Shown here in pieces: positions 42,619 to 51,360 of a DNA stretch of 64,000 bases. Source of the stretch: Phycicoccus jejuensis (GTDB lineage: Bacteria > Actinomycetota > Actinomycetes > Actinomycetales > Dermatophilaceae). Location of the stretch: NCBI RefSeq assembly GCF_000720925.1, contig NZ_JOEE01000004.1:492531-556530 (forward strand). The letters are read 5' to 3'. The notes under the pieces are model-generated. The model was not told where the DNA came from and made no database searches. It saw only the letters and a list, made by a program, of their open reading frames with translations. The position numbers were made by a program, and so were the translations under genes. The stretch's first letter is position 1. Every line of letters starts with the position of its first letter.

Positions 42619-43134
42619 TCAGCCCATCGACCTCTGACCGTCGACCGTCTCGCGGATGACGTCGGCGTGGCCGGTGTGGTGCGCGAGCTCGGAGAGCAGG
42701 TGGAGGAAGGTGCGCCGCGCGCTGCGGTGCTCGCCCGGGGTGAACCACGGCGCGGGCGGCAGCGGGTGGCTGGAGTCGAGGTCGACGGTGCGGACGAGCT
42801 CGTCGGTGTGGGCGGCGACCTCGCGGTAGAGGCCGACGACGCCGTCGAGCGTCTCGTCCTCGAGGAGGCGGAACTCCCGCTCACGGGCCTCGAGGTCGGC
42901 GTCGTCGCCGCCGGCCATCGTCCCGTGCTCGACGAAGTCGGTCCACCCGCGCTCGGTCAGCGCGACGTGCTTGACGAGCCCGCCGAGGCAGAGGCTGCTG
43001 GCGGTCGGCGTGAGCCGGGCCTGCTCGTCGGTCAGGCCCTCGACGGTGTGGAGGAAGAAGTACCGCTGCTGGGCGAGCGCCTCGAGCAGGGCGACCCGCT
43101 CGGGGTCGAGGTCGGTGGGCTGGGTCTCGGTCAC
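42619..43134 (-). CDS. DinB/DUF664 family protein
   Basis: A 171-residue four-helix protein of the DinB superfamily. Metal-binding His residues are visible in GGLVKHVALTERGWTDF and ELAHHTGHADVIRETVDG, with the first His expected near FFLHTVEGL. In actinomycetes many such proteins are thiol- or mycothiol-dependent transferases, but the reaction here is unknown. GTG 43134 has AGGAGG 5 nt upstream and a TAGGGT box further back, so this message has a leader. It lies upstream of nadA on the same strand with a 19-bp gap. Confidence 0.87.
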   Translation of the reverse strand: MTETQPTDLDPERVALLEALAQQRYFFLHTVEGLTDEQARLTPTASSLCLGGLVKHVALTERGWTDFVEHGTMAGGDDADLEAREREFRLLEDETLDGVVGLYREVAAHTDELVRTVDLDSSHPLPPAPWFTPGEHRSARRTFLHLLSELAHHTGHADVIRETVDGQRSMG

Positions 43135-43220
43135 GAGGGCCTCCTGGCGGCTGGGCTGGTGGCGCGACCCTAGGCCCGTCCACCGACACCCGCCAGGGCC
43201 TGCGGCGATACGCTCGCCCC

Positions 43221-44384
43221 GTGCGCGTGCTCCTCGCCCCCGACGCCTTCGGCTCGACCCTCGGGCCGGTCCAGGTGGCCACCGCGATGGCCGAGGGCTG
43301 GGCCCTCGGCGCGCCGCACGACGAGGTGCGCCTGCTGCCCCTCTCCGGCGGCGGGCCGGGCTTCCTCGACGTCGTCGCCCGCGCCTGCGGCGGCGACATG
43401 GTCGCGACGACCGTGAGCGACCCGCTCGGGCGCGAGGTGCCCGCGACCCTCCTGCTCGTCGACGAGCCGGGGCGGCGCACCGCCTACGTCGAGGCCGCGC
43501 AGGCCATCGGCCTGCACCTGCTCGCCGCCGACGAGCGCGACCCGGGCATCACGAGCACCTGGGGGGTCGGGCAGCTGCTCGAGGCCGCGGTGGCCGAGGG
43601 CGTCGACCGTGTCGTCGTCGGGGTCGGTGGCGGCGCGACGAACGACGGCGGAGCGGGGATGCTCGCCGCCCTCGGCGCCGGCCCCGCCGACGTGCTCGCC
43701 CGCGGCGGCCTCGCCCTGCGCGGCGCCGACGAGTCCGCCCTCATCGGCCTGCCGGGGGTGCTCGACCGTCTCTCGGGCACCGAGATCATCCTCGCGACCG
43801 ACGACGAGACCCCGCTGCTCGGCCTCTCGGGCACGAGCGCCGTCGGCTCGCCGGGCAAGGGCGCCACGCCCGAGACCTCGCAGGCGCTGGAGTCCGCGCT
43901 CGGGCACTTCACCGACGTCGTGGGCCGGGCGGTCCCGCGCCCGCTCGACCTCCTGAGCGGGAAGCCCCGCCGCCTCGACCGCGAGCTCGGCGCCGGCGCG
44001 GCCGGGGGGCTCGGGTACGCCCTCCTCGTCCTCGGGGCCCGCCCGGTGCCCGCGGTCACCGAGGTGCTGCGCCTCACCGGCTTCGACGTCGCCGCGGCCG
44101 GCAGCGACCTCGTCGTCACGGCGACCGACCGGCTCGACTGGACCTCCGTGCGCGGCTCGGTCGTCTCCGGCGTCGCCGAGGCCACCACCGCGACCGGCCG
44201 CCCGGCCGTCGTCGTCGCCGGCGAGCTGCTCGTCGGGCGCCGCGAGACGATGACGATGGGCCTGGCCGGCTGCTACGCCCTCGCCGACCACCCGCACGAG
44301 GTCGACGCGATGCTCGCCGACCCGGTCGGCACCCTGCGGGCCCGCGCCCGGCGCGTCGCGCGTACCTGGTCCCCGGCCCGCTGA
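43221..44384 (+). CDS. Glycerate kinase
   Basis: 387 residues of the GckA/GlxK (glycerate kinase type-1) family, which phosphorylates D-glycerate. VLLAPDAFGSTLGPVQVATAMAEG starts the fold; EAVDRVVVGVGGGATNDGGAGML holds the nucleotide loop; GAGAAGGLGYALL marks the second domain, ending in VVVAGELLVGR. A slightly altered first motif (FGSTL instead of FKGSL) is seen. GTG 43221 has TACGCT 6 nt upstream (43209-43214). It is divergent from the DinB-nadA pair. Confidence 0.88.
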   Translation: MRVLLAPDAFGSTLGPVQVATAMAEGWALGAPHDEVRLLPLSGGGPGFLDVVARACGGDMVATTVSDPLGREVPATLLLVDEPGRRTAYVEAAQAIGLHLLAADERDPGITSTWGVGQLLEAAVAEGVDRVVVGVGGGATNDGGAGMLAALGAGPADVLARGGLALRGADESALIGLPGVLDRLSGTEIILATDDETPLLGLSGTSAVGSPGKGATPETSQALESALGHFTDVVGRAVPRPLDLLSGKPRRLDRELGAGAAGGLGYALLVLGARPVPAVTEVLRLTGFDVAAAGSDLVVTATDRLDWTSVRGSVVSGVAEATTATGRPAVVVAGELLVGRRETMTMGLAGCYALADHPHEVDAMLADPVGTLRARARRVARTWSPAR

Positions 44385-44590
44385 CGCCCCGAGCGCGGGC
44401 CACACCGCAGTACGTGTCGCCACAGCAGCAGTTACTGCGGCGTAGCCGGGCACGCGAGTGGGCGGTGGCACCGTCCGTCGGGGGCGCGACGTACAGTGGA
44501 GGAGTCCGGGAACACCGAGGCCCCGCCCGGGGTTCCCCCTCGTGGCGGCCACCCGGCCGGCCCACCGACAGCGACGAGGAGTCCTCACCC
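44385..44590 (+). promoter_or_regulatory. Upstream region of the A-type Fe-S carrier gene
   Basis: The 206-base gap holds a perfect inverted repeat CCGCAGTA (44405-44412) / TACTGCGG (44433-44440) with a 20-nt spacer, and a possible -10 TACAGT at 44492-44497. The transcript would have a leader of about 90 nt with GC-rich pairing (CCCCGCCCGGGG region) before the GAGGAG ribosome site. The repeat may end the glycerate kinase message or bind a regulator. Confidence 0.4.
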
Positions 44591-44962
44591 ATGAGCGACC
44601 AGCTCCAGACCACCGAGGCCACCACCGAGACCGCCGCCCACGGCGTGCTGCTCACGGACGTGGCCGCCTCCAAGGTCGCCTCCCTGCTCGCGCAGGAGGG
44701 GCGCGACGACCTCCGGCTGCGCGTCGGGGTCCAGCCCGGCGGCTGCTCGGGCCTGATCTACCAGCTCTACTTCGACGAGCGCACCCTCGACGGTGACCTC
44801 GTCCGCGACTTCGACGGTGTCGAGGTCGTCGTCGACCGGATGAGCGCCCCCTACCTCGAGGGCGCGACCATCGACTTCTCGGACACCATCGAGAAGCAGG
44901 GCTTCACGATCGACAACCCCAACGCGGGCAGCTCCTGCGCCTGCGGCGACAGCTTCAGCTGA
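44591..44962 (+). CDS. erpA: A-type iron-sulfur cluster insertion protein
   Basis: 123-residue HesB/IscA-family carrier that delivers Fe-S clusters to apoproteins. The three ligating cysteines are in QPGGCSGLIY and SSCACGDSFS at the C-terminus, exactly as in ErpA. GAGGAG lies 9 nt before ATG 44591. Possible clients in this window include LipA, NadA and the Rieske protein. A strong hairpin follows. Confidence 0.93.
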   Translation: MSDQLQTTEATTETAAHGVLLTDVAASKVASLLAQEGRDDLRLRVGVQPGGCSGLIYQLYFDERTLDGDLVRDFDGVEVVVDRMSAPYLEGATIDFSDTIEKQGFTIDNPNAGSSCACGDSFS

Positions 44963-44970
44963 CGCACCCC

Positions 44971-45009
44971 GGACGGGCCCGGACCTCCTCGAGGGGTCCG
45001 GGCCCGTCC
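44971..45009 (+). terminator. Terminator after erpA
   Basis: GGACGGGCCCGGACC (44971-44985) pairs perfectly with GGTCCGGGCCCGTCC (44995-45009) around a 9-nt loop that can pair further. It starts 8 bases after the erpA stop. Confidence 0.75.
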
Positions 45010-45039
45010 GCGTCCCCGGGGGCCGGGTAGGTTGCCGGT

Positions 45040-46023
45040 GTGCAGATCGCCGTCACCGGGTCCATCGCGACCGACCACCTCATGACCTTCCGCGGCCGCT
45101 TCGCCGACTCCCTCGTCGTCGAGCAGCTCGACAAGATCTCGGTCAGCTTCCTCGCCGACCAGCTCGACATCCGGCGCGGTGGCGTCGCGGGCAACATCTG
45201 CTTCGGGATGGGGGTGCTCGGGGCCCGGCCGCTCCTCGTCGGGGCCGCCGGCGAGGACTTCGCCGACTACCGCAGCTGGCTCGGCCGGCACGGCGTCGTC
45301 ACCGACCACGTGCTCGTCTCCAGCACGCGGCACACCGCCCGGTTCGTCTGCACGACCGACGACGACATGGCCCAGATCGCGACCTTCTACGCCGGCGCGA
45401 TGAGCGAGGCCCGGATGATCGAGCTCGGCCCCATCCACGACCGGTGGGACCTCGACCTCGTCCTCGTCGGCGCCGACGACCCCGACGCGATGCTGCGCCA
45501 CACCGACGAGTGCCGCGAGCGCGGCATCCCCTTCATCGCCGACCCCTCGCAGCAGCTGGCCTTCGCCGACGGCCCGTTCATCCGCAAGCTCGTCGACGGC
45601 GCCGAGATCCTCATCACCAACGAGTACGAGTCGCACCTCACCTCGACCAAGACCGGGTGGACCCAGGAGGAGATCGACGCCCGCGTGACGACCCGGGTCG
45701 TGACGCTCGGCAAGGACGGCGCCGAGATCCGCACCCGGGGTCAGGAGCCCGTGCACGTGCCGGTGGCGGGCGACGTCGAGCGGGTCGACCCGACCGGGGT
45801 CGGCGACGCGTTCCGGGCCGGCTTCCTCGTCGGGCTCTCCGGCGGGCTGTCGCACGAGCGCTCCGCACAGATCGGCTCGGTCCTCGCGGCGTTCGTCCTC
45901 GAGACGGTCGGCACCCAGGAGTACCAGGTGGGCCGGGCCGGGTTCCTCGCCCGACTCGAGGCCGCCTACGGGGCCGGGGCGGCGGCCGAGATCGCGCCGC
46001 ACGTGCGCTTCGTCCGCGACTGA
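45040..46023 (+). CDS. adoK: Adenosine kinase of the actinobacterial AdoK type (PfkB family)
   Basis: Phosphorylates adenosine to AMP. The 327-residue chain matches what I recall of Mycobacterium tuberculosis AdoK (Rv2202c): start QIAVTGSIATDHLMTF, RRGGVAGNICFGMGVLG, DDDMAQIATFYAGAMSEAR, IADPSQQLAF and the PfkB signature DPTGVGDAFRAGFLVGL with catalytic Asp. GTG 45040 stands 6 nt after TAGGTT (45028-45033), again without a ribosome site. aat follows after 14 bases. Confidence 0.92.
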   Translation: MQIAVTGSIATDHLMTFRGRFADSLVVEQLDKISVSFLADQLDIRRGGVAGNICFGMGVLGARPLLVGAAGEDFADYRSWLGRHGVVTDHVLVSSTRHTARFVCTTDDDMAQIATFYAGAMSEARMIELGPIHDRWDLDLVLVGADDPDAMLRHTDECRERGIPFIADPSQQLAFADGPFIRKLVDGAEILITNEYESHLTSTKTGWTQEEIDARVTTRVVTLGKDGAEIRTRGQEPVHVPVAGDVERVDPTGVGDAFRAGFLVGLSGGLSHERSAQIGSVLAAFVLETVGTQEYQVGRAGFLARLEAAYGAGAAAEIAPHVRFVRD

Positions 46024-46037
46024 CGCCGGGCCGCGCC

Positions 46038-46742
46038 GTGGCCTTCCCTCCCGTCGAGCCGCCGCCCACCGGCTGGCTGCTCGACGCCGCCGACGCGGTG
46101 GAGGGCGACGACCTCGTCGCCGCCGGGGCCGACCTCGACCCGGGCACGCTGCTCGCCGCCTACCGCCTCGGGCTCTTCCCGATGGGCCTGGGCCGCGACG
46201 GCGCCGGCACGGTGGGCTGGTGGTCCCCCGACCCCCGGGGGGTGATCCCGCCGGGGGCGCTGCGGGTGCGGTCCTCGCTGCGCAAGGTGCTCCCGCGCTT
46301 CGAGGTGACCGTCGACACCGCCTTCGCCGACGTCGTCGCCGGGTGCGCCGACCCCTCACGGGAGGGCCGGTGGATCACCGACGAGTTCGCCGCCGCCTAC
46401 GAGGAGCTGCACCGGCTCGGATGGGCCCACAGCATCGAGGTCTGGCAGGACGACGCGCTCGTCGGCGGCCTGTACGGGGTGTCGGTCGGCGGACTCTTCG
46501 CCGGGGAGTCGATGTTCCACCGGGTCCGGGACGCCTCCAAGGTCGCGCTCGTCGGGCTCGCCGCGCGCTTCTTCGCCGACGGCGACCCGCGCCGGATCGT
46601 CGACGTGCAGTGGGCCACCGACCACCTGCGCCGGATGGGCGCGCAGGAGTGGTCGCGGGAGGACTACCGTCGCGCCCTCGCGCGCGCCCTCGAGGCGCCT
46701 CAGGTCGACCTGGCAACCGTCGTCCCGACGACGACCGTGTAG
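46038..46742 (+). CDS. aat: Leucyl/phenylalanyl-tRNA-protein transferase
   Basis: Adds Leu or Phe to N-terminal Arg/Lys of proteins, marking them for ClpAP/S degradation. It has 234 residues with GLFPMGLG, WWSPDPRGVIPPGALRV and the catalytic VGGLYGVSVGGLFAGESMFHRV, followed by VDVQWATDHLRRMGA, where the usual D-Q-x2-T/N-xHL motif is kept. GTG 46038 is used. Its last 43 bases overlap the 3' end of the TusA-like gene on the opposite strand. Confidence 0.93.
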   Translation: MAFPPVEPPPTGWLLDAADAVEGDDLVAAGADLDPGTLLAAYRLGLFPMGLGRDGAGTVGWWSPDPRGVIPPGALRVRSSLRKVLPRFEVTVDTAFADVVAGCADPSREGRWITDEFAAAYEELHRLGWAHSIEVWQDDALVGGLYGVSVGGLFAGESMFHRVRDASKVALVGLAARFFADGDPRRIVDVQWATDHLRRMGAQEWSREDYRRALARALEAPQVDLATVVPTTTV

Positions 46743-46945
46743 CGGGTCCACGAGCCCTCGTCCTCGAGGGTCAGCCCGTGGCCGCGCATCCGCGCCCACG
46801 CCGGCACGTCGGACCGGGCGGCCACGTCGTCGGCGAGCAGGACGACGGTCGACCCGGGGGAGAGGTCCTGGGTCGCCCGGGCGACGCGGATGACCGGCAC
46901 GGGGCAGCGGGTGCCCCGGGCGTCGACGGTCGCGTCCCCGCTCAC
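46700..46945 (-). CDS. TusA-like sulfur carrier protein
   Basis: 81 residues of the TusA/SirA/YeeD family. The sulfur-carrying cysteine is in ARGTRCPVPVIRVARA (CPxP motif), followed by the conserved LSPGSTVVLLADDVAARSDVPAW, and the chain ends in a strand (SWTRYTVVV). It would accept persulfide sulfur from a desulfurase and pass it on. The GTG start overlaps the stop of the desulfurase homologue (GTGA at 46942-46945), so the two are made together. Which downstream acceptor receives sulfur is unknown. Confidence 0.88.
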   Translation of the reverse strand: MSGDATVDARGTRCPVPVIRVARATQDLSPGSTVVLLADDVAARSDVPAWARMRGHGLTLEDEGSWTRYTVVVGTTVARST

Positions 46946-48108
46946 AGGTCCTCGGTCCCCATCCGGACGCGGACGGCCCGCACCGCGTCCGGCAGCTCAC
47001 GACAGAGCAGCGCGACCGCGTCCTCCCGGTCGGGGGCGACGGAGGCCAGCGGGAGGGTCACGCGGACGTTGCCGTGCGTGAGCACCCCCATCGCGGCGAG
47101 GACGTGGCTCGGCCGCAGGGTGCTCGAGGTGCAGGCCGACCCGGAGGCGACGGCGACCCCGCGCGCGGCCAGCTCGTCGACGAGGGCCTCCCCGTCCGCG
47201 AGCAGCACGCTGAAGGTGACGACGTGGGGGAGCGCGTCCGTGGGGTCGCCGAGCACCTCGACGTCGCGCACGCCCGCGGCGGCGGCCCGGACGCGGTCCA
47301 CGAGGGCGCGCGCCTCCCGCGTGTCGTCGGCGCAGGCGTGCTCGGTCTGGCGCCAGGCCTCGGCGGCGGCCAGGGCGAGCGGGACCCACGGCGCCGCGAA
47401 GGCGCGGCCGTGCTCTGCCTCCCGTCGGGGAGCGGGCAGGGAGGACCGGGTGCCGGTGCGGACCACGAGCAGCCCGAGCGGCGGCCCCCCGAAGGAGGCG
47501 GCGTCGGCCACGACGACGTCACCGGCTCCCGGCGGGAGGGGCTCGCGCCCCACGGAGGCCGTCGCGTCGAGGAGGAGCGGCACCCCGGCATCCCGGGCGG
47601 CACGGGCCAGGCGCTCGACGGGCTGGCGCGTGCCGACCTCGCCGTTCGCGGTCTGGAGGACTGCCGCGGCGACCCCGGGGGCCGCGACCGCGCGCTCCCA
47701 CGCGTCGGCGTCGACCCGACCGGTCCCCTCGACGGCCACGGCGTCCTCGGCGCCCGCGCGCAGCAGGAGCACGGAACGCTCGGTGGCTCCCGCCACCGTC
47801 CGGTCGCCGGCGCGTCGCCGCGCGTGGAGGAGACCGTCGAGCCCGAGGGCGAGGGCCTCCTCGGCGCTGCCGTGGAGCGAGAGCTCGTCGGGACGGGCGC
47901 CGAGAGCGCCGGCCAGCACCGCCCGCGCCGTGTCGAGGTGCGCCCGGGCGGCCCGACCGGGCGCGTGGCGGGCGCCCGGGTCGGCCCAGGCGACCCCGAG
48001 GGCGGCCGTCAGGGTCTGCGCCGCGAGGGGGTGGAGGGGGCCGCGCGACGCGTCGAGGAGGCCCGCCGTCAAGGAGGCTGTGGAAGGTTGAACGGTGGTG
48101 TGCGCCAC
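46942..48108 (-). CDS. Cysteine desulfurase-like (NifS/IscS) protein lacking the PLP lysine
   Basis: 388 residues with the aminotransferase class V fold. The mobile-loop cysteine is present (Cys326 in GSACTSSTLRPSHVLAAMG), and Asp181 in LLLDATASVG matches the pyridine-binding Asp. However, the segment that should read SxHKxxGPKG reads DAASFGGPPLG, with Ser205 in place of the Schiff-base lysine, the cofactor-stacking His is Arg111 (ATERSV), and the Gln after Asp181 is Ala. I found no lysine anywhere in the protein. It cannot act as a normal PLP enzyme. GTG 48108 stands 6 nt after TACCGT (48120-48115). It is coupled to TusA and divergent from ctaC. Confidence 0.85.
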   Translation of the reverse strand: MAHTTVQPSTASLTAGLLDASRGPLHPLAAQTLTAALGVAWADPGARHAPGRAARAHLDTARAVLAGALGARPDELSLHGSAEEALALGLDGLLHARRRAGDRTVAGATERSVLLLRAGAEDAVAVEGTGRVDADAWERAVAAPGVAAAVLQTANGEVGTRQPVERLARAARDAGVPLLLDATASVGREPLPPGAGDVVVADAASFGGPPLGLLVVRTGTRSSLPAPRREAEHGRAFAAPWVPLALAAAEAWRQTEHACADDTREARALVDRVRAAAAGVRDVEVLGDPTDALPHVVTFSVLLADGEALVDELAARGVAVASGSACTSSTLRPSHVLAAMGVLTHGNVRVTLPLASVAPDREDAVALLCRELPDAVRAVRVRMGTEDL

Positions 48109-48114
48109 GGCTCG

Positions 48115-48160
48115 ACGGTAGCCCCCCTCCATGCCCGGTGAGGTACCCGTGCAGTAGGGT
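48115..48160. promoter_or_regulatory. Divergent desulfurase-like gene / ctaC promoters
   Basis: TACCGT (48120-48115) gives a leaderless start for the minus-strand gene. TAGGGT (48155-48160) on the plus strand would start a ctaC message with a leader of about 36 nt, in which AAGG precedes the GTG at 48203. Confidence 0.5.
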
Positions 48161-48202
48161 TTGCACCGATCGTCCTCGCTCCACGACACGAAGGGTGCAG
48201 CG

Positions 48203-49096
48203 GTGCGCCAGCACGACTCCTCCTCGCCCCGTCGCCCACGGCGGCGGCTCGGCACCACGGTCCTCGTGGGTGCCCTCGCCACCCTCGCGCTCGGCGGCTG
48301 CGCCAGCGGCGACCTGCGCGGTGACGCCTCCACCGGATGGCTCCCGCACGCGGTGACCGAGGGGGGCGAGCGCGTCACGACCCTGTGGATCGGCGCGTGG
48401 ATCGCGCTCATCGCGGTCGGCCTGCTCGTCATCGGCCTCACGGTCTGGTGCATCGGCGCCTACCGTCGCCGCCAGGACGACACCGAGCTCCCGGTGCAGC
48501 TGCGCTACAACATCCCGATCGAGATCCTCTACACGGTCGTCCCGATGCTGATGATCGTCGTGTTCTTCTACTACACGGCACGCGACGAGGCCGCCCTCAT
48601 CGACACCTCGAAGAAGCCGGACGTCACCGTCAACGTCGTCGGCAAGCAGTGGAGCTGGGACTTCAACTACCTCGAGGACGACGTCCACGAGGTCGGCACG
48701 CAGGCCATCCTCACCGGCGAGCCCGGGGCCGAGGAGACCATCCCCACCCTGTACCTGCCGGTCGGCGAGCGGGTCGAGTTCGTCCTCACCGCCCGCGACG
48801 TCATCCACTCGTTCTGGGTGCCGGCCTTCCTCCAGAAGATGGACATGATCCCGGGGCGGGTCAACCGCTTCCAGGTCGTCCCCACCGAGGAGGGGCAGTT
48901 CAAGGGCAAGTGCGCCGAGCTCTGCGGCGCCTACCACTCCCAGATGCTCTTCAACGTCAAGGTCGTCTCGCGCGCCGAGTACGACCAGCACATGGCCGAC
49001 CTCCGGGCGGCCGACCAGACCGGCCTGCTCAACAACACCCTCAACCGCGAGGCCCTGATGAGCGGCCAGAACGTCCAGCCCGGCGGAGGTAACTGA
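48203..49096 (+). CDS. ctaC: Cytochrome c oxidase subunit II (aa3 type)
   Basis: 297 residues. The N-terminus [20 protein letters not shown] is a lipoprotein signal with lipobox LGGC, so the mature protein is probably lipid-anchored. Two helices follow (about 72-95 and 115-137), then the cupredoxin domain with the binuclear CuA ligands in [15 protein letters not shown] plus the upstream HSFWVPAF His. GTG 48203 is chosen; TTG 48161 would sit against the -10 box. It feeds electrons into subunit I encoded directly after. Confidence 0.96.
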   Translation: MRQHDSSSPRRPRRRLGTTVLVGALATLALGGCASGDLRGDASTGWLPHAVTEGGERVTTLWIGAWIALIAVGLLVIGLTVWCIGAYRRRQDDTELPVQLRYNIPIEILYTVVPMLMIVVFFYYTARDEAALIDTSKKPDVTVNVVGKQWSWDFNYLEDDVHEVGTQAILTGEPGAEETIPTLYLPVGERVEFVLTARDVIHSFWVPAFLQKMDMIPGRVNRFQVVPTEEGQFKGKCAELCGAYHSQMLFNVKVVSRAEYDQHMADLRAADQTGLLNNTLNREALMSGQNVQPGGGN

Positions 49097-49097
49097 C

Positions 49098-50867
49098 ATG
49101 AGCGCCGCGACCGACACGACGATGCTGCGCGAGGCGGGCGTCCGCCAGCGCACCCGCCGGCTCTCGCCCGGTGCCACCGTCGTCAAGTGGGTGACGACGA
49201 CCGACCACAAGGTCATCGGCAACCTGTACTTCATCACCTCGTTCGCGTGGTTCCTCATCGGTGGCGTCATGGCGCTGCTCATCCGCGCCGAGCTCGCCGA
49301 GCCGGGCCTGCAGATCGTGGACAACCCGGACCAGTACAACCAGCTGTTCACGATGCACGGCACGATCATGCTGCTGCTCTTCGCGACGCCGCTGTTCGCC
49401 GGGTTCGCCAACGCGCTGATGCCGCTGCAGATCGGGGCGCCCGACGTCTCGTTCCCGCGGCTGAACATGTTCGCGTACTGGCTCTACCTCTTCGGTGGCC
49501 TCATCGCTGCGGCGGGCTTCATCACCCCGAACGGCGCCGCCGCCTTCGGCTGGTTCGCCTACGCGCCGCTGTCGGACAACACCTACAGCCCGGGCATCGG
49601 CGGTGACCTCTGGGTCTTCGGCCTCGCCCTCAGTGGCTTCGGCACCATCCTCGGCGCCGTCAACTTCATCACGACGATCCTCACGATGCGCGCCCCCGGC
49701 ATGACGATGTTCCGGATGCCGATCTTCACGTGGACCGTGCTCGTGACCTCGATCCTCGTCATCCTCGTCTTCCCGGCCCTGGCCGCCGCGCTCTTCGCGC
49801 TCGGCGCCGACCGGAGGTTCGGGGCGCAGATCTTCGAGCCCGCCAGCGGTGGCGCCATCATGTGGCAGCACATCTTCTGGTTCTTCGGGCACCCGGAGGT
49901 CTACATCATCGCGCTGCCGTTCTTCGGGATCATCTCCGAGGTCCTGCCGGTCTTCTCGCGCAAGCCGATCTTCGGCTACAAGACCCTCGTCTACGCGACC
50001 ATCGCCATCGCGGCCCTCTCGGTCAGCGTCTGGGCGCACCACATGTACGTGACCGGACAGGTGCTCCTGCCGTTCTTCGCGATCATGACGATGCTCATCG
50101 CGGTCCCGACCGGTGTGAAGTTCTTCAACTGGATCGGCACGATGTGGGGCGGCAAGCTCGACTTCTCGACGCCGATGCTCTGGGCGCTGGGCTTCCTCGT
50201 CACCTTCCTCTTCGGTGGCCTGACCGGCGTCATCCTCGCGAGCCCGGCGCTGGACTTCCAGCTCTCCGACAGCTACTTCGTCGTGGCGCACTTCCACTAC
50301 GTCGTCTTCGGCACGGTCGTGTTCGCGATGTTCGCCGGCTTCTACTTCTGGTGGCCGAAGTTCACCGGGCGGATGCTCGACGAGAAGCTCGGGAAGATCC
50401 ACTTCTGGATGCTCTTCCTCGGCTTCCACCTGACCTTCTTCGTCCAGCACATCCTCGGAGCGCAGGGCATGCCCCGCCGCTACGCCGACTACATGCCGGA
50501 GGACGGGTTCACCCTGGGCAACCAGATCTCGACAGCCGGTGCCTTCCTGCTCGGCGCCTCGATGCTCCCGTTCTTCTACAACGTGTGGAAGACCTGGCGG
50601 TACGCGCCGCTCGTCGAGACCGACGACCCGTGGGGCTACGGCGCCTCGCTCGAGTGGGCGACGTCCTGCCCGCCGCCGCGCCACAACTTCGACCGCATCC
50701 CGCGGATCCGCTCCGAGCGCCCCGCGTTCGACCTGCACCACCCCGAGGCCGCGGTGGCCGGCGTCCACGACGCCGCGCACAGCTCCGACAGCGGCCTGGT
50801 GTCCGCGCTCGGCCCGGCCGACCTGCACGGCGAGGCCTTCGTCGACGAGAAGAACAAGGAGGCCTGA
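49098..50867 (+). CDS. ctaD: Cytochrome c oxidase subunit I
   Basis: Catalytic haem-copper subunit of the aa3 oxidase, 589 residues and 12 helices. Haem a ligand His is in [12 protein letters not shown], the copper-B site in [19 protein letters not shown] (His-Glu-Tyr with His-Tyr link) and [11 protein letters not shown], and the haem pair in [18 protein letters not shown] ribosome site lies inside the ctaC 3' end, 7 nt before ATG 49098. The hydrophilic C-terminal tail (after residue 500) is usual in actinomycetes. Confidence 0.98.
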   Translation: MSAATDTTMLREAGVRQRTRRLSPGATVVKWVTTTDHKVIGNLYFITSFAWFLIGGVMALLIRAELAEPGLQIVDNPDQYNQLFTMHGTIMLLLFATPLFAGFANALMPLQIGAPDVSFPRLNMFAYWLYLFGGLIAAAGFITPNGAAAFGWFAYAPLSDNTYSPGIGGDLWVFGLALSGFGTILGAVNFITTILTMRAPGMTMFRMPIFTWTVLVTSILVILVFPALAAALFALGADRRFGAQIFEPASGGAIMWQHIFWFFGHPEVYIIALPFFGIISEVLPVFSRKPIFGYKTLVYATIAIAALSVSVWAHHMYVTGQVLLPFFAIMTMLIAVPTGVKFFNWIGTMWGGKLDFSTPMLWALGFLVTFLFGGLTGVILASPALDFQLSDSYFVVAHFHYVVFGTVVFAMFAGFYFWWPKFTGRMLDEKLGKIHFWMLFLGFHLTFFVQHILGAQGMPRRYADYMPEDGFTLGNQISTAGAFLLGASMLPFFYNVWKTWRYAPLVETDDPWGYGASLEWATSCPPPRHNFDRIPRIRSERPAFDLHHPEAAVAGVHDAAHSSDSGLVSALGPADLHGEAFVDEKNKEA

Positions 50868-50870
50868 GCC

Positions 50871-51284
50871 ATGCGGGCGATGGAACGGATCGGCATGCTC
50901 ATCGGCGTGTTCGCGTTCGTCATGGCGGCCATCTACGGCACGTGGACGTCCTCGACGGTCATCGGCACGGAGTGGGTCGGCACGATCGGCCTCATCCTCG
51001 GCGGCCTGCTCGGGATGATGATCGCGTGGTACCTCTGGATGACCCGGCGGCGCCTGGACCGCGACCCGGCGGACGACCCGCTGGGCGAGATCGACGAGAT
51101 CCAGGGCGAGTACGGCTTCTTCAGCCCGCACAGCTGGCAGCCGCTCTTCCTCGCGGGGGCCGCGGCGGTCTGCTTCCTCGGACTCGCGGTCGGCTGGTGG
51201 CTGTTCATCATCGGGGCGTTCTTCGCGATCCCCGCGCTCGTCGGCTGGACCTTCGAGTACTGGAAGGGCCCCAACGCCCTCTGA
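50871..51284 (+). CDS. ctaF: Cytochrome c oxidase subunit IV (actinobacterial CtaF)
   Basis: 137 residues with four hydrophobic helices in two pairs (about 9-25, 36-56, 93-110 and 112-128) and the conserved EYGFFSPHSWQPLFL between them. This is the small subunit specific to actinobacterial bc1-aa3 supercomplexes. AGGAGG stands 8 nt before ATG 50871. Final gene of ctaCDF, followed by a strong terminator. Confidence 0.95.
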   Translation: MRAMERIGMLIGVFAFVMAAIYGTWTSSTVIGTEWVGTIGLILGGLLGMMIAWYLWMTRRRLDRDPADDPLGEIDEIQGEYGFFSPHSWQPLFLAGAAAVCFLGLAVGWWLFIIGAFFAIPALVGWTFEYWKGPNAL

Positions 51285-51295
51285 GCACGTGACCC

Positions 51296-51337
51296 ACGAC
51301 GAGGGCCGCCCGGGAGATCCCGGGCGGCCCTCGTCGT
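51296..51337. terminator. Strong bidirectional terminator after ctaF
   Basis: Near-perfect 20-bp palindromic arms (51296-51315 and 51318-51337, core GAGGGCCGCCCGGG) can fold into a very stable hairpin. It separates ctaF from the convergent metallopeptidase gene. Confidence 0.85.
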
Positions 51338-51360
51338 CGTCCGACCGGGCGTGCGTGGTC

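Noticed and set aside
48161..48202. TTG 48161 as the ctaC start
   Set aside because: It directly follows the -10 hexamer and adds residues before the lipoprotein signal; GTG 48203 fits better.
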